A stretch of DNA of 64,000 nucleotides from Bradyrhizobium cytisi (GTDB lineage Bacteria > Pseudomonadota > Alphaproteobacteria > Rhizobiales > Xanthobacteraceae), in the NCBI RefSeq assembly GCF_008123515.1, contig NZ_VSSR01000011.1, positions 1 to 64,000 on the forward strand. Reading direction: 5' to 3'. Each line of letters opens with the position of its first letter. Position 1 is the stretch's first letter. The notes under the pieces are model-generated. The model worked only from the letters and a program-made list of their open reading frames with translations, ran no database searches and was not told the DNA's origin. The translations under genes and the position numbers were made by a program. Below, piece by piece: positions 55,215 through 64,000 of this stretch.

Positions 55215-55317
55215 TGTCATACCCCGCGAAGGCGGGGTATCCAGTACGCTGAGACTTCTCGGTTCGAACCGATAGGCTGCGGAGTACTGGATCGCCCGGT
55301 CAAGCCGAACGATGACA
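55215..55317. repeat. Palindromic element, copy C (inverted, 103 nt)
   Basis: Read on the minus strand it has the same ends as copies A and B (tgtcatcgt, gcgatccagta, gcgtactggat, ataccccgc/gcggggtat). The left hairpin is rebuilt with other pairs (atcgttcgg/ccgggcgat, including T-G wobbles) and the middle loop is unrelated. Length is again 103 nt. It sits between fmt and truA without a nuclease gene. Confidence 0.85.
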
Positions 55318-55330
55318 CCACCGGATTGAG

Positions 55331-56068
55331 ATGCCCCGCTACAAGCTCACCATCGAATATGACGGCGCACCCTTCTTCGGCTGGCAGGTGCAGGAGACGC
55401 TGCCTTCGGTGCAGGGCGCGCTGGAAGCGGCCGTGAAGGCGATGACCGGCGCGGATGCGCGGGTGCATGGCGCAGGCCGCACCGATGCCGGCGTGCACGC
55501 GCGCGGCCAGGTCGCGCATGTCGACATCGAGAAGCAGTTTCCACCGGGCCGTTTTCGCGATGGGCTCAACGCGCATCTGCGCCCCCATCCGATCGCGGTC
55601 CTCGAAGCCGACATTGTACCTGATACTTTCGAGGCCCGCTTCTCGGCCGTGAAGCGCCACTATCGCTACCGGGTCATCAACACCCGCGCCAATCTCGCGC
55701 TCGACATCGGCCATGCCTGGCGTGTGCCGCGCCGGCTCGATGCGGATGCGATGCATGCAGCGGCACAGCGCCTGCTCGGCAAGCACGATTTCACGACCTT
55801 CCGCGACACCGAGTGCCAGGCCAGGTCGCCGGAGAAGACACTCGACCAGCTCGACGTGCTGCGCGACGGGCGTGAGATCATCATCGTCACCTCGGCACGC
55901 TCGTTCCTGCACAGCCAGGTGCGCTCGATGGTGGGATCGCTGGTCTGGGTCGGCGAAGGCCGCTGGACCGCAGACGATCTCTCCGCAGCGCTTGCAGCCC
56001 GCAGCCGCGCCGCTTGCGGCATTGTCGCGCCGCCGGAGGGGCTGTATCTGGTGAAGGTGGATTATTGA
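55331..56068 (+). CDS. truA: tRNA pseudouridine(38-40) synthase TruA
   Basis: The 245-residue protein has [34 protein letters not shown] with the catalytic Asp at about residue 55, and [21 protein letters not shown] near the C-terminus. It modifies the anticodon arm of several tRNAs. Part of the def-fmt-truA group. Confidence 0.96.
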   Translation: MPRYKLTIEYDGAPFFGWQVQETLPSVQGALEAAVKAMTGADARVHGAGRTDAGVHARGQVAHVDIEKQFPPGRFRDGLNAHLRPHPIAVLEADIVPDTFEARFSAVKRHYRYRVINTRANLALDIGHAWRVPRRLDADAMHAAAQRLLGKHDFTTFRDTECQARSPEKTLDQLDVLRDGREIIIVTSARSFLHSQVRSMVGSLVWVGEGRWTADDLSAALAARSRAACGIVAPPEGLYLVKVDY

Positions 56069-56083
56069 GCGTGATGCCGCCTC

Positions 56084-56118
56084 CGTCGTCATGGCCGGGC
56101 TTGTCCCGGCCATCCACG
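56084..56118. repeat. Half palindromic element, copy D
   Basis: This 35-nt unit contains the hairpin atggccggg/cccggccat and the ccacg arm. It is exactly repeated at 56448-56482. Only the left half of the element is present, followed within 18 bases by the GIY-YIG start at 56136. Confidence 0.85.
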
Positions 56119-56135
56119 TGCGTCAACATGCGACC

Positions 56136-56426
56136 ATGCATGGCGGATGGGTCTACATCCTGGCGAGCGCGGCCAACGGCATTTTATATGTCGGTGTGAC
56201 GAACGATATTGTTCGTCGCATTTACGAGCACCGAAATGGACTCGTGCCTGGCTTCACCAAGAAGTACGGCGTCAAGCTGCTCGTCTATTTCGAGCGCTAC
56301 GAAGACATCCAGACCGCGATCCAGCGCGAGCACAACATCAAGCATTGGTCACGGACCTGGAAGGTCAGGCTGATCCTCAAGGATAATCCCGAATGGAAGG
56401 ATCTGTACGACACGATCACGCAGTGA
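56136..56426 (+). CDS. Small GIY-YIG nuclease domain protein, second copy
   Basis: The 96-residue protein has WVYILASAANGILYVGVTND, IVRRIYEHR and AIQREHNIKHW, with the two Tyr motifs, Arg and Glu of an intact GIY-YIG site, and is homologous to the gene at 51932. A longer in-frame start at 56091 would translate the palindromic repeat itself (MAGLVPAIHV), so ATG 56136 is chosen, although use of the repeat start cannot be excluded. Identical repeat units lie 17 bases before the start and 21 after the stop. Confidence 0.88.
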   Translation: MHGGWVYILASAANGILYVGVTNDIVRRIYEHRNGLVPGFTKKYGVKLLVYFERYEDIQTAIQREHNIKHWSRTWKVRLILKDNPEWKDLYDTITQ

Positions 56427-56447
56427 GACGTGCCCGTACTCTCGCCA

Positions 56448-56543
56448 CGTCGTCATGGCCGGGCTTGTCCCGGCCATCCACGATCTTATCTTTCTTGAGG
56501 CATCAAAGATCGTGGATGCCCGGGACAAGCCCGGGCATGACGG
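56448..56543. repeat. Palindromic element, copy E (full length)
   Basis: Hairpin atggccggg/cccggccat, then ccacgatctt pairing with aagatcgtgg across a short loop, then hairpin atgcccggg/cccgggcat and gac. The whole forms a long imperfect palindrome. The layout GTC, AT-hairpin-AT, CCA, loop, TGG, AT-hairpin-AT, GAC equals that of copies A-C although the sequences differ. Confidence 0.9.
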
Positions 56544-56579
56544 AGGAGTGATTGGCGGCAGCCAGATAGCCTCACAGCC

Positions 56580-57746
56580 CTAGGCAAAATACCGCGTCAA
56601 AATCCCCCGATACACCTTCGTCAGCTTCTCCAAATCCCCCACCGGCACGCGCTCGTTGATCTGGTGCATGGTCTGGCCGACCAGGCCGAACTCGATCACC
56701 GGGCAATAGCTCGAGATGAAGCGCGCATCCGAGGTGCCGCCTGAGGTCGACAGCTCCGGCTTGCGGCCCGTGACCTCTTCGATCGCGGAGACGGCGAGGT
56801 CGGTGAACGGCCCCGGCTTGGTCACGAACACGTTGGAGTTCGACGGCTCCCAGACGATGCGGGCGCGGATGCGGTTGCCGCAGGCCTTTGTCAGGCGCGT
56901 CTCGACCAGCTCGCGCAGGCTCGCCTGCGTATGGTTGTCGTTGTAGCGGATGTTGAATTTTGCGCGGGCTTCGCCGGGGATGACGTTATTGGCCTTGTTG
57001 CCGACGTCGACCGAGGTGAATTCGAGATTGGACGCCTGGAACTGCGCGCTGCCATGGTCGAGCGGCTCGTCGCTGATGGCAACGATCAGCCGCGCAATAT
57101 CCGGCACCGGATTGGCCGCGCGATGCGGATAGGCGACATGGCCCTGCACGCCGTCGACATAGAGCGTGCCCGACTGCGAGCCGCGGCGGCCGACCTTGAT
57201 GGTGTCGCCGAGCGTTTCGACATTGGAGGGTTCGCCGAGCACGCAATGGTCGAACTTTTCGCCGCGCTCGGCCGCCCATTTGAGCAGCTTGATGGTGCCG
57301 TTGATGGAGACGTCTTCCTCGTCGCCCGTGATCAGGAACGAGATCGAACCTTTTCCGTCCGCACGCGGCTTGCCGTCGTTGGCAGTGAGATGCTCGAGCA
57401 CCGCAGCGACCGAGCAGGCGATGCCGCCCTTCATGTCGACTGCGCCGCGGCCGTGCAGGAAACCGTCCTTCACTTCGCCCGAGAAGGCACCGACGCTCCA
57501 GGCGCTCTCGTCGCCGGGCGGCACCACGTCGGTGTGGCCGGCGAAGGTGATGTGCGGGCCCTCGTTGCCGATCCGCGCATAGAGATTATCGACATCGGCG
57601 GTGCCGGGTTCGCTGAAGGTCATGCGGTGGCAGGTGAAGCCGGCTGCATTGAGGGCTTGTTCAAGCACCCGCAGCGCGCCGGCGTCGGCCGGGGTTACCG
57701 AGGGGCAGCGGATCAGGTCGCGGGCAATAGAGAGGGCATCGGTCAT
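56580..57746 (-). CDS. dapE: Succinyl-diaminopimelate desuccinylase
   Basis: The 388-residue M20-family metalloenzyme has [12 protein letters not shown] (metal His and Asp, about 69-80), [12 protein letters not shown] (bridging Asp), [14 protein letters not shown] (catalytic Glu pair) and a final [14 protein letters not shown]. It yields LL-diaminopimelate for lysine and peptidoglycan synthesis. It lies ten bases downstream of dapD. Confidence 0.95.
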   Translation of the reverse strand: MTDALSIARDLIRCPSVTPADAGALRVLEQALNAAGFTCHRMTFSEPGTADVDNLYARIGNEGPHITFAGHTDVVPPGDESAWSVGAFSGEVKDGFLHGRGAVDMKGGIACSVAAVLEHLTANDGKPRADGKGSISFLITGDEEDVSINGTIKLLKWAAERGEKFDHCVLGEPSNVETLGDTIKVGRRGSQSGTLYVDGVQGHVAYPHRAANPVPDIARLIVAISDEPLDHGSAQFQASNLEFTSVDVGNKANNVIPGEARAKFNIRYNDNHTQASLRELVETRLTKACGNRIRARIVWEPSNSNVFVTKPGPFTDLAVSAIEEVTGRKPELSTSGGTSDARFISSYCPVIEFGLVGQTMHQINERVPVGDLEKLTKVYRGILTRYFA

Positions 57747-57756
57747 GAGTCTGGTA

Positions 57757-58602
57757 TTAATCCCGCAGCAGCTCGTTGATGCTGGTCTTCGAACGCGTGC
57801 GCTCGTCGACGCGCTTGACGATGACGGCGCAGGCGGTGCTCGGGCCGATCTGGCCGTTCTTCATGGGCTTGCCGGGCAGCGCACCGGGCACCACCACCGA
57901 ATACTCGGGCACTTCGCCCATGAAGATCTCGCCGGTCTCGCGGTCGACGATCTTGGTCGAGGCCCCCAGGAACACCCCCATCGACAGCACCGCGCCCTTG
58001 CGCACGATGACGCCCTCGGCGACCTCGGAGCGCGCGCCGATGAAGCAGTCGTCCTCGATGATGACGGGCTCGGCCTGGAGCGGCTCGAGCACGCCGCCGA
58101 TGCCGGCGCCGCCGGAGATGTGCACGCGCTTGCCGATCTGCGCGCAGGAGCCGACGGTGGCCCAGGTGTCGACCATGGTGCTCTCATCGACGTAAGCACC
58201 GAGATTGACGAAGGACGGCATCAGCACGACGTTCTTGGCAATGAAGGCCGAGCGGCGCACCACGGCGCCCGGCACCGCCCGAAAACCGGCATCGCGAAAA
58301 CGGTTCGGGCCCCAGCCTTCGAACTTCGAGGGCACCTTGTCCCACCAGTTCGCCTGGCCCGGGCCGCCGGGAATGACGTCCATGTCGTTGAGGCGAAAGG
58401 AGAGCAGCACGGCCTTCTTCAGCCACTGATTGACCTTCCACTTGCCGTCGGCGCCGCGCTCGGCAACGCGCGCCTCGCCCTTGTCCAGAATCTCCAGCGA
58501 CTGGTTCACGGCCTCGCGCACGTCGCCCTTGGTCGAGGTCGAGATGCCGTCGCGTGCGTCGAAGGCGCTGTTGATGGTGGATTCCAGGGCGGACAGGGAC
58601 AT
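57757..58602 (-). CDS. dapD: Tetrahydrodipicolinate N-succinyltransferase
   Basis: The 281-residue protein has a helical N-terminus and a left-handed beta-helix of hexapeptide repeats ([36 protein letters not shown]), then [16 protein letters not shown]. It supplies the substrate of the dapE product; the two genes form an operon in pathway order. Confidence 0.96.
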   Translation of the reverse strand: MSLSALESTINSAFDARDGISTSTKGDVREAVNQSLEILDKGEARVAERGADGKWKVNQWLKKAVLLSFRLNDMDVIPGGPGQANWWDKVPSKFEGWGPNRFRDAGFRAVPGAVVRRSAFIAKNVVLMPSFVNLGAYVDESTMVDTWATVGSCAQIGKRVHISGGAGIGGVLEPLQAEPVIIEDDCFIGARSEVAEGVIVRKGAVLSMGVFLGASTKIVDRETGEIFMGEVPEYSVVVPGALPGKPMKNGQIGPSTACAVIVKRVDERTRSKTSINELLRD

Positions 58603-58746
58603 CGGAGGGCTTCCTCGAAACCGGAGTTATTTGAGGGCAAAACGAGGGGGCTTTTTCGGGATTTGGGCCGGGAGAGTCAAGAACGCTCTCGGCGATTATT
58701 CCGGGGCTGGCCAACGCGCGTGGCACATGGCCCATTCGCCGGCATT

Positions 58747-59190
58747 TCAGAGGCCAAGGCCGGTGACGATGCCCTCGCAAATCCCGGCCAGTTCTTCGCC
58801 AAGCGTGGCCAGTGCCGGCGAGCCGTACCGCGCAAAGGCCTGACGGGGATCGAGCCAGCGCAGCTCGGTTCGCTCCTCAGGGAGGCCGATCGCCGCGAAC
58901 TTCAGCGGCGCCTCGAGCAGCGCCGCCGAATCGGCCGCCAGCAGGCGCCACATCAGGCGTGGATGGAAGAACAGGATCTGCCGCGCCGGGCCGATGTCAT
59001 AGCCGTCGCGATGCAGCAGCATCTGCGGATTGATCTCGTGCAGCACCCAGAGATCGGCCGCAACGATCTTCTCCTTGAGGCGCGTCACGACCTCCTCGAC
59101 CGGCTGTGTGCTGACGCGCATGTGCTGGAACGAAGAGGCCGGGCTGCCGGGCTCCGAAAAGGCAACAGCACGACGAGCTGGGTCTGTCAT
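58747..59190 (-). CDS. DUF302 family protein
   Basis: The 147-residue protein contains VEEVVTRLKEKIVAADLWVLHEINPQMLL, then ARQILFFHPRLMWRLLAADSAALLEAPLKFAAI, the pattern of DUF302 domains. Function of the family is unsettled. Its start overlaps the stop of the AhpD-like gene (ATGA), so both are translated together. Confidence 0.8.
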   Translation of the reverse strand: MTDPARRAVAFSEPGSPASSFQHMRVSTQPVEEVVTRLKEKIVAADLWVLHEINPQMLLHRDGYDIGPARQILFFHPRLMWRLLAADSAALLEAPLKFAAIGLPEERTELRWLDPRQAFARYGSPALATLGEELAGICEGIVTGLGL

Positions 59191-59552
59191 CGGACGGCCC
59201 CTTCATTCTGCTCCGCCGCCTTGTTCGCCTCGAATGCGTCGAGGGTTCGCGCGGAATACACCAGTGCGGCGCCGGCTCCGATCGCGACCGCGACGCCCAG
59301 TGCTTCCGCGAGCTCCTCGCGGCTTGCGCCGTACTTCGCTGCGGCATGGGCGTGCACGGCGATACAGCCGTCGCAGCGTGCCGTGACAGCGGCCGCGAGC
59401 GCGATCAGCTCGCGGGTCTTTCCGTCAAGCCGGCCGGTCTGCGCGCCGGCGGCGCTCAGCGCGCGATAGCCCTTGACTGTCTCCGGATTCAGCTTGCCGA
59501 TATCCCCGATACGCGCCAGCAGTTCGCCTTGATAAGTCTTCCAGTCCAACAT
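59187..59552 (-). CDS. AhpD-like carboxymuconolactone decarboxylase family protein
   Basis: The 121-residue protein has KTRELIALAAAVTARCDGCIAVHAHAA (about 45-71), with the CxxC-H catalytic motif of AhpD-type peroxidase partners, then GASREELAEALGVAVAIGAG. It may reduce peroxides or act in redox relay. Upstream lies a LysR gene on the same strand after 106 bases, so regulation by that protein is possible but not shown. Confidence 0.87.
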   Translation of the reverse strand: MLDWKTYQGELLARIGDIGKLNPETVKGYRALSAAGAQTGRLDGKTRELIALAAAVTARCDGCIAVHAHAAAKYGASREELAEALGVAVAIGAGAALVYSARTLDAFEANKAAEQNEGAVR

Positions 59553-59658
59553 TGCGGATCTCCTCGATCACAGGTGGCGTTGAGGAAGAGATAGTTGGCG
59601 GTCGCGGCGACGCCCATCGCCTGTCGCCGTATGGCCACCATACGTCGAGCCGAAATCG

Positions 59659-60576
59659 TCAGCGGAATTGATGTGCGTGTTCGGCCAGGAAGTCCACGAT
59701 ACTGCGCACCCGCGGGATAGCGCGCGTGTCGCGGTGAAATCCGAGCCACACATCGCGACTCGGAAGCGGCGTCGGCGTCGTGATGGCGCGCAGCTCGCGA
59801 TAGCCCGCGGCGAGACGTGTCGGCAGGCAGACCAAACCGGCCCCGCTGGCAGCGGCCGCCGCCTGGCCATCGCGGCTGTTGCTGCGAAAGGCAATGTGAG
59901 CATTCGGAAAATGCTGGCGCAGCCATTTAGTCTCGGCGACTGTTTCGGCAAGTGCCGCATTCATTGCAACAAGGACGGCGTTGGCGCCGCCTCGCTTGAA
60001 ATCCGGCAGGCCCCGCCTCTCGAGATAGTCAGGCGCCGCGTAGAGGGCGAAGGGAAGACTGCCGATCTTCCGTTGCACCAGCCCGTCCTGCTGGAAACGC
60101 GTGAAGCGCACGGCAATGTCGACCTCGCGTCGTGTCAGGCTCAGCACCTCGGCGTCGGTGACGAGCTCGACGCCCATCCCCGGATGTATGGTGCAGAACC
60201 TGGCCAGCAGCGGCGAGAGGATCCGCGCGCCGATCCATTCGGCCGATGTCACGCGGACGGTGCCGCTGATCCCGGCGTTGCTGCCGGTCGCAATCCGCTG
60301 CGCGGCAAGCGCGGCCTCTTCCATGTTGCCGGCATGGTCGAGGATCTTCCGCCCGGTCTCGGTAAGCTCGAGCCCGGATGGCTTCCGCTGGAACAGGACC
60401 GCGCCGAGCTTCTTCTCGAACAGTTCGAGCCGGCGGCTCATGGTCGGCTGTGTCGTGCCGAGTGCCCGTGCTGCGCCGGACAGGCTCTTCTCGCGCGCGA
60501 GATTCAGAAAATAGCGCAGATCATCCCATTCGATTTCGGGCAGGTCCGCAGCAGGCAAGTCCGGCTTCCGGGGCAC
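59659..60576 (-). CDS. LysR-family transcriptional regulator
   Basis: The 305-residue protein has an N-terminal winged HTH (DLRYFLNLAREKSLSGAARALGTTQPTMSRRLELFEKKLG, about residues 19-58) and a periplasmic-binding-like effector domain (SGTVRVTSAEWIGARILSPLLARF). The gene transcribed after it encodes the AhpD-like protein. Target and inducer unknown. Confidence 0.9.
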   Translation of the reverse strand: MPRKPDLPAADLPEIEWDDLRYFLNLAREKSLSGAARALGTTQPTMSRRLELFEKKLGAVLFQRKPSGLELTETGRKILDHAGNMEEAALAAQRIATGSNAGISGTVRVTSAEWIGARILSPLLARFCTIHPGMGVELVTDAEVLSLTRREVDIAVRFTRFQQDGLVQRKIGSLPFALYAAPDYLERRGLPDFKRGGANAVLVAMNAALAETVAETKWLRQHFPNAHIAFRSNSRDGQAAAAASGAGLVCLPTRLAAGYRELRAITTPTPLPSRDVWLGFHRDTRAIPRVRSIVDFLAEHAHQFR

Positions 60577-60599
60577 CTTCGCTCCTCGCGTGGTTGCGC

Positions 60600-61289
60600 T
60601 CAGGCGGCGAGCGATTGCAAAAACCCCGCCAGATCATCCGTGACGTGGTCGACATGGGCCGCATCGCGGCCTTCAAGTTCCCAATCCTCGCGCACCACTT
60701 CCTTGGTCCCGTCAGGCACCACCAGCACGGTGGTCATGCCGAGTTGATGCGGGACGATGAGGTTGCGGGCGAGGTCCTCGAACATGGCGGCTTTGGTCGG
60801 GTCGACCGCATGTTGCCCAAGGAATTTCCGGTAGGTCTGCGCCGCCGGCTTGGGTTCGAATTCGGCGGCGATGATGTCGAACACGCCGTCGAAATGCGAG
60901 CCGAGGCCGAGCCGCGCGAGCACCGCATCGACATGGTCGACCGAGCCGTTGGTCAGGATCAGTTTTCGCCCCGGCAGCTTCGCGATGGCTTCGCCGAGTG
61001 CCGGGTTCGGCTCCAGCGGCGAATGGTCGATCTTGTGCACGTAAGCGAGATAGTCGTCAGCGCGCACGCCATGCAGGGTCATCATGCCGCGCATGGTGGT
61101 GCCGAAGCGCTGGTAATAGTCCTTCTGGATCTTGCGCGCTTCTTCCGGGCCGACCTGCAGCCAGTTGCACACGAACTCGCCGATCCGCGCATCGACCTGC
61201 TGCCACAGGTTGACGTGATGCGGATAGAGCGTGTTGTCGAGGTCGAACACCCAGGTGTCGATGTGGGCGAAGGCGCGGGGCGATTTCAT
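60600..61289 (-). CDS. HAD-superfamily hydrolase, pyrimidine 5'-nucleotidase-like
   Basis: The 229-residue protein has WVFDLDNTLYPHHVNLWQQVD at about 12-32 (nucleophile Asp and general acid Asp), LILTNGS (motif II) and AAMFEDLARNL (motif IV). The DLDNTLYP form is typical of the Phm8/Sdt1 pyrimidine nucleotidase group. gagag before ATG 61289 supports the start; longer starts lie in the neighbour's end. Confidence 0.88.
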   Translation of the reverse strand: MKSPRAFAHIDTWVFDLDNTLYPHHVNLWQQVDARIGEFVCNWLQVGPEEARKIQKDYYQRFGTTMRGMMTLHGVRADDYLAYVHKIDHSPLEPNPALGEAIAKLPGRKLILTNGSVDHVDAVLARLGLGSHFDGVFDIIAAEFEPKPAAQTYRKFLGQHAVDPTKAAMFEDLARNLIVPHQLGMTTVLVVPDGTKEVVREDWELEGRDAAHVDHVTDDLAGFLQSLAA

Positions 61290-61303
61290 CAGAGCTCTCT
61301 CAA

Positions 61304-62341
61304 TCACGGCACGGCAAACCGCAGCGTCTTGCCGCCGCTCGACATGTCCACCACGCCAAAACCCGTGGCCGCAAATCCACGCGCGCCGCAATCGGTCTGC
61401 TCGTTGGTCTCGAACTTGGTCTCGCGGGTGCAGAGCTGCTTGTCGCCGCCCCAGTTCAGCGGTCTGTCCTTCAGCTTGATGGCGCGGTTGTCGCCATCGA
61501 TGGCTTCCGCGAAGCTGAAGATCTGCTTTGGCTGGCCGGCGACGTCGGGATGCAGGCAGGTCCTGGGATCGATGCGGTACCAGCCGCGGCTCGTCACCGA
61601 CTTGCCGTCGTCAGTCGCGACTGCCGCCATCACCTTGTGCGGCGTGTCGTTGCACCAGGTCAGGCCACTCGGGGACGGCGCCTGCGCCGCATCGACCATG
61701 GTCTTGAAGAGATTCGGCGACGAAATCACGTCGGTCGGCAATCCGCGGCTCTTCAGGAACGCCGCGAGTGCGGCCTGCGTCTTCGGTCCGTCGACGCCGT
61801 CGATCGCGCCGATGTCGTAGCCTGCGATCACCAGCAGCCGCTGGATGCCGGCGAGCCGCGCCTGCTCGTCGTCATATTCGGAATCCTCGGCGAGATAGGC
61901 GACGAGATTGCCGTTGTCGCCTTGCGTCGGCGTGATCTGGGTGAAGGCGGCCTGGGTCTGGCCGGTGCGGCACTGCCGCGCGGCCGCGATGACGAAATTG
62001 TCCTGCGCCACGCACAGCGTGTCGCTGCCGTTCTGCGGGATCGGTGACGCACCATAGACGCCGAGCGCGCGGGCGTTGAGCAGGATGCGGTCGGCGGTCA
62101 GCGTGCCCTGTACCACGACGCGGCAGGTCGCCGGATCGATCCTGAACCAGCCCCGGGTCGCGGTCGCCGCCTTGTCGTCGATGCCGATCGCGGCCTCGAC
62201 GACGTAGGACATGCGGTTGCAGATCTTGAGGTCGGCGAAGGCCGGCGCGGAGGAGAAGACGAACGACACGGCAGCGGCCGGCAGCGTCATCAGGAGACGC
62301 GTCAGAGGCGAGCGGCGATGCCGCCGCTCTTGACCGGCCAT
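61304..62341 (-). CDS. Secreted protein with two DUF1036-like domains and a peptidoglycan-binding-like domain
   Basis: About 345 residues. A signal peptide (ending SSAPAFA-D) is followed by a first DUF1036-like domain (LKICNRMSYVVEAAIG, RGWFRIDPATC), then GYDIGAIDGVDGPKTQAALAAFLKSRGL, which resembles a peptidoglycan-binding 1 domain, then a second DUF1036-like domain (WCNDTPHKVMAAVA, RGWYRIDPRTC). So the DUF1036 unit is internally duplicated. GTG 62371, overlapping the argB stop, is another start. Periplasmic role unknown. Confidence 0.8.
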   Translation of the reverse strand: MAGQERRHRRSPLTRLLMTLPAAAVSFVFSSAPAFADLKICNRMSYVVEAAIGIDDKAATATRGWFRIDPATCRVVVQGTLTADRILLNARALGVYGASPIPQNGSDTLCVAQDNFVIAAARQCRTGQTQAAFTQITPTQGDNGNLVAYLAEDSEYDDEQARLAGIQRLLVIAGYDIGAIDGVDGPKTQAALAAFLKSRGLPTDVISSPNLFKTMVDAAQAPSPSGLTWCNDTPHKVMAAVATDDGKSVTSRGWYRIDPRTCLHPDVAGQPKQIFSFAEAIDGDNRAIKLKDRPLNWGGDKQLCTRETKFETNEQTDCGARGFAATGFGVVDMSSGGKTLRFAVP

Positions 62342-62367
62342 GACGGAATCTCTCGTCTTCTCGCCGC

Positions 62368-63255
62368 TCACTTATGTATCAGCGTTCCCGTGCCCGTGTT
62401 GGTGAATAGCTCGAGCAGCACCGCGTGCTGCATCTTGCCGTCGATGATGACGACGCCCTCGACGCCCTGCTCGAGCGCGTAGATGCAGGTCTCGACCTTC
62501 GGGATCATGCCGCCGGAAATGGTGCCGTCGGCGATCAGTTTTCGCGCGTCCTTCACCGAGAGCTGCGGGATCAGCTTCTTCGACTTGTCGAGCACACCAG
62601 GCACGTCGGTGAGCAGCAAGAGACGCTTGGCCTTCAGCGCGCCGGCGACCGCACCGGCAAAGGTGTCGGCGTTGACGTTCAGCGTCTGGCCGTCCTTCGA
62701 GGTCGCGAGCGGCGCCAGCACCGGGATCAGCTCGTAGCCGATCAGCTGGTTGAGCAGCGTGAGATCGACCTTTTCAGGGTCGCCTACGAAGCCGAGATCG
62801 ACCGCCTTCTCGATGTGCGAATCCGGATCGATGATGGTGCGCGTCGTCTTCGACGCCTTCACCATGTTGGCGTCCTTGCCTGATAGCCCCACGGCCTTGC
62901 CGCCGGCTTCGTTGATGTAGCCGACGATCTGCTTATTGACGGAGCCGGCGAGCACCATCTCGACGATCTCGATGGTCGCGGCATCGGTGATGCGCAGGCC
63001 GGCTGCGAACTCCGAGACGATACCGAGGCGCTTGAGCATGGTCGCGATCTGCGGCCCGCCGCCATGCACCACCACCGGATTGATCGCGGTCTGCTCGAGC
63101 AGCACGATGTCGCGGGCAAAATTCTTCGCGGTCTCCTCGTCGCCCATGGCATGGCCGCCATATTTGATGACGATGGTCTCTTCGTCGTACTGCTGCATGT
63201 GCGGCAGCGCTTCGGACAGGATGCGGGCCTGGTCGAGCGGGGAGATTTCGGTCAT
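62368..63255 (-). CDS. argB: Acetylglutamate kinase
   Basis: The 295-residue kinase has [22 protein letters not shown] (about 25-46), VVHGGGPQI, then [12 protein letters not shown] and [15 protein letters not shown]. It makes N-acetylglutamyl phosphate in arginine synthesis. The gene is followed directly by the DUF1036 gene. Confidence 0.96.
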   Translation of the reverse strand: MTEISPLDQARILSEALPHMQQYDEETIVIKYGGHAMGDEETAKNFARDIVLLEQTAINPVVVHGGGPQIATMLKRLGIVSEFAAGLRITDAATIEIVEMVLAGSVNKQIVGYINEAGGKAVGLSGKDANMVKASKTTRTIIDPDSHIEKAVDLGFVGDPEKVDLTLLNQLIGYELIPVLAPLATSKDGQTLNVNADTFAGAVAGALKAKRLLLLTDVPGVLDKSKKLIPQLSVKDARKLIADGTISGGMIPKVETCIYALEQGVEGVVIIDGKMQHAVLLELFTNTGTGTLIHK

Positions 63256-63327
63256 GAGGCGGATCTCGCTGGCGGGACTAACGCGGCCAGCGTTCTATCT
63301 GATTGGCGGGCGAGGCGCAAAGTGATG

Positions 63328-63438
63328 TTCTTCCCCCTCTCCCCTTGTGGGAGACGGGTGAGGGGTCTCTATCCGCGGAGGCAGACCCCTCATCCGGCGC
63401 TTCGCGCCACCTTCTCCCACAAGGGGAGAAGGAAGAAC
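63328..63438. repeat. RIME-like palindromic intergenic element
   Basis: gttcttcc and ggaagaac at the ends pair, then ccccttgtgggag with ctcccacaagggg, then gggtgaggggtct with agacccctcatcc inside. The plan agrees with the element at 45664-45793. It lies between argB and the DUF423 gene. Confidence 0.75.
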
Positions 63439-63440
63439 CA

Positions 63441-63806
63441 CTATTCCCGCGTCGCCACCACCGCCGCCAGCGTCACCGCCAGCCAGCTCGCGATCATCAG
63501 CGTTCCGCCGGTCGGCGCCGCGAATGGAAACAGCGAATGGCCGGCATATTGCAGCACAGTGAGGTCGCCGGCGAACAGCGCGGCGCCGATCACGAAGCCG
63601 GTCGCGGCAATCAGGCCAATTCCGCCGTGCAGAAGGCCGCGCGCGAGCAGGGCGACGCAGGCCAATATGGCCGTTGCATGAAACAGCAGCATGGCGCTGG
63701 CGGAGGCAAGCCGGCTGGCGTCGGCGCCGTGGGCGGAGGCGGCGGCCAGCGCGACGCCGGCGGCGCCCATCAATCCGGCAAGGGCGATCAGCAGACGAGC
63801 CGTCAC
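63441..63806 (-). CDS. DUF423 family membrane protein
   Basis: The 121-residue protein has four hydrophobic segments and [16 protein letters not shown] near its start, then [14 protein letters not shown] and [22 protein letters not shown], the DUF423 (YgdD-like) pattern. Its start overlaps the engB stop by four bases. Confidence 0.85.
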   Translation of the reverse strand: MTARLLIALAGLMGAAGVALAAASAHGADASRLASASAMLLFHATAILACVALLARGLLHGGIGLIAATGFVIGAALFAGDLTVLQYAGHSLFPFAAPTGGTLMIASWLAVTLAAVVATRE

Positions 63807-64000
63807 TTGGTCCGCTCTTCCAAGAGCTTTGCCATCGCGGCGCGCAGCTCGGCCATGCCGGCCGATTCGCGTGAAGACGTCGCGAGCACGTTCGGGAACG
63901 CGGCCGGACGCTTGGCGAGCGCGGCCTCGGTCTCGGCGATGCGCGTCTGCAGCTCGGAGGCCTTCACCTGGTCGGCCTTGGTCAGCACGATCTGGTAGCT
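63803..64000 (-). CDS. engB: Ribosome biogenesis GTPase EngB/YihA, C-terminal part
   Basis: The gene runs off the window. The visible 65 residues include [12 protein letters not shown], which holds the TKAD guanine-specificity motif (G4) of this small GTPase, then [20 protein letters not shown] (G5 and last helix). Position upstream of argB is usual in alphaproteobacteria. EngB helps assemble the large ribosomal subunit. Confidence 0.85.
   Translation of the reverse strand, partial: SYQIVLTKADQVKASELQTRIAETEAALAKRPAAFPNVLATSSRESAGMAELRAAMAKLLEERTK

Noticed and set aside
52365..55220. A 951-codon open frame on the minus strand through rmuC, def and fmt
   Set aside because: Only the RmuC part (52365-53567) has protein features and a good RBS; the rest is antisense shadow of def and fmt in high-GC DNA.
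55259..55275. tRNA T-loop-like ggttcgaacc
   Set aside because: It lies in the loop of palindromic element C; no acceptor or anticodon arms could be built around it.
56091..56135. Start of the second GIY-YIG protein inside the repeat (MAGLVPAIHV)
   Set aside because: This peptide is the translation of the dispersed repeat; homology with the first copy begins at the ATG at 56136.

Overview
This window looks like a chromosomal segment of a Bradyrhizobium-type alphaproteobacterium (Nitrobacteraceae). The evidence is high GC throughout with long shadow reading frames, the order small SRP RNA - dnaX - ybaB - recR, the def-fmt-truA and dapE/dapD blocks, an OpgC-type glucan-modifying protein, a MlotiK1-like cyclic-nucleotide-gated channel, many CoA-ligase/crotonase/SDR genes and rhizobial palindromic intergenic repeats. 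No tRNA, rRNA, CRISPR array, prophage or intact transposase gene was seen. All identifications are by reading motifs; no database search was run.

Layout. 1-1.65 kb: a polytopic membrane-protein gene framed by inverted repeats. 1.7-5.5 kb: ArsR regulator/SDR pair with a perfect operator palindrome, a frameshifted membrane-protein gene, a nucleoside deoxyribosyltransferase-like gene and a staphylococcal-nuclease-like gene. 5.7-8.7 kb: duplicated small-protein genes of unknown function around a MATE exporter. 8.9-13.9 kb: cyclase/AAA/TPR giant regulator, OpgC, DUF2059. 13.9-20.7 kb: a sugar-type ABC importer operon with two beta-propeller proteins, one fused to a permease. 20.8-26 kb: CoA ligase, MFS and MBL genes mixed with three gene remnants, then a fatty-acid desaturase. 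27-36.9 kb: small metabolic and regulatory genes, including two WYL-regulator/GST modules, a K+ channel and a TAXI binding protein. 37-42.2 kb: an operon for aromatic (probably hydroxycinnamate) acid degradation. 42.3-46.7 kb: polar amino acid ABC transporter with an enolase-superfamily enzyme and a degenerate SDR. 46.9-64 kb: housekeeping block (SRP RNA, dnaX, ybaB, recR, ampG-like, rmuC, def, fmt, truA, dapE, dapD, HAD, argB, engB).

The most unusual signal is in 51.8-56.5 kb. Two small GIY-YIG nuclease genes are each tightly bracketed by copies of a roughly 100-nt palindromic element. Copies with different sequences keep one architecture (GTC, 9-bp hairpin, CCA arm, loop, TGG arm, 9-bp hairpin, GAC) with compensatory base changes. 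This looks like a nuclease-plus-repeat dispersal unit, by analogy with RAYT/REP systems. Secondary leads are the permease-propeller fusion transporter, the duplicated NYxPLxNMKK small-protein family, and a cluster of truncated genes at 20.8-26 kb.
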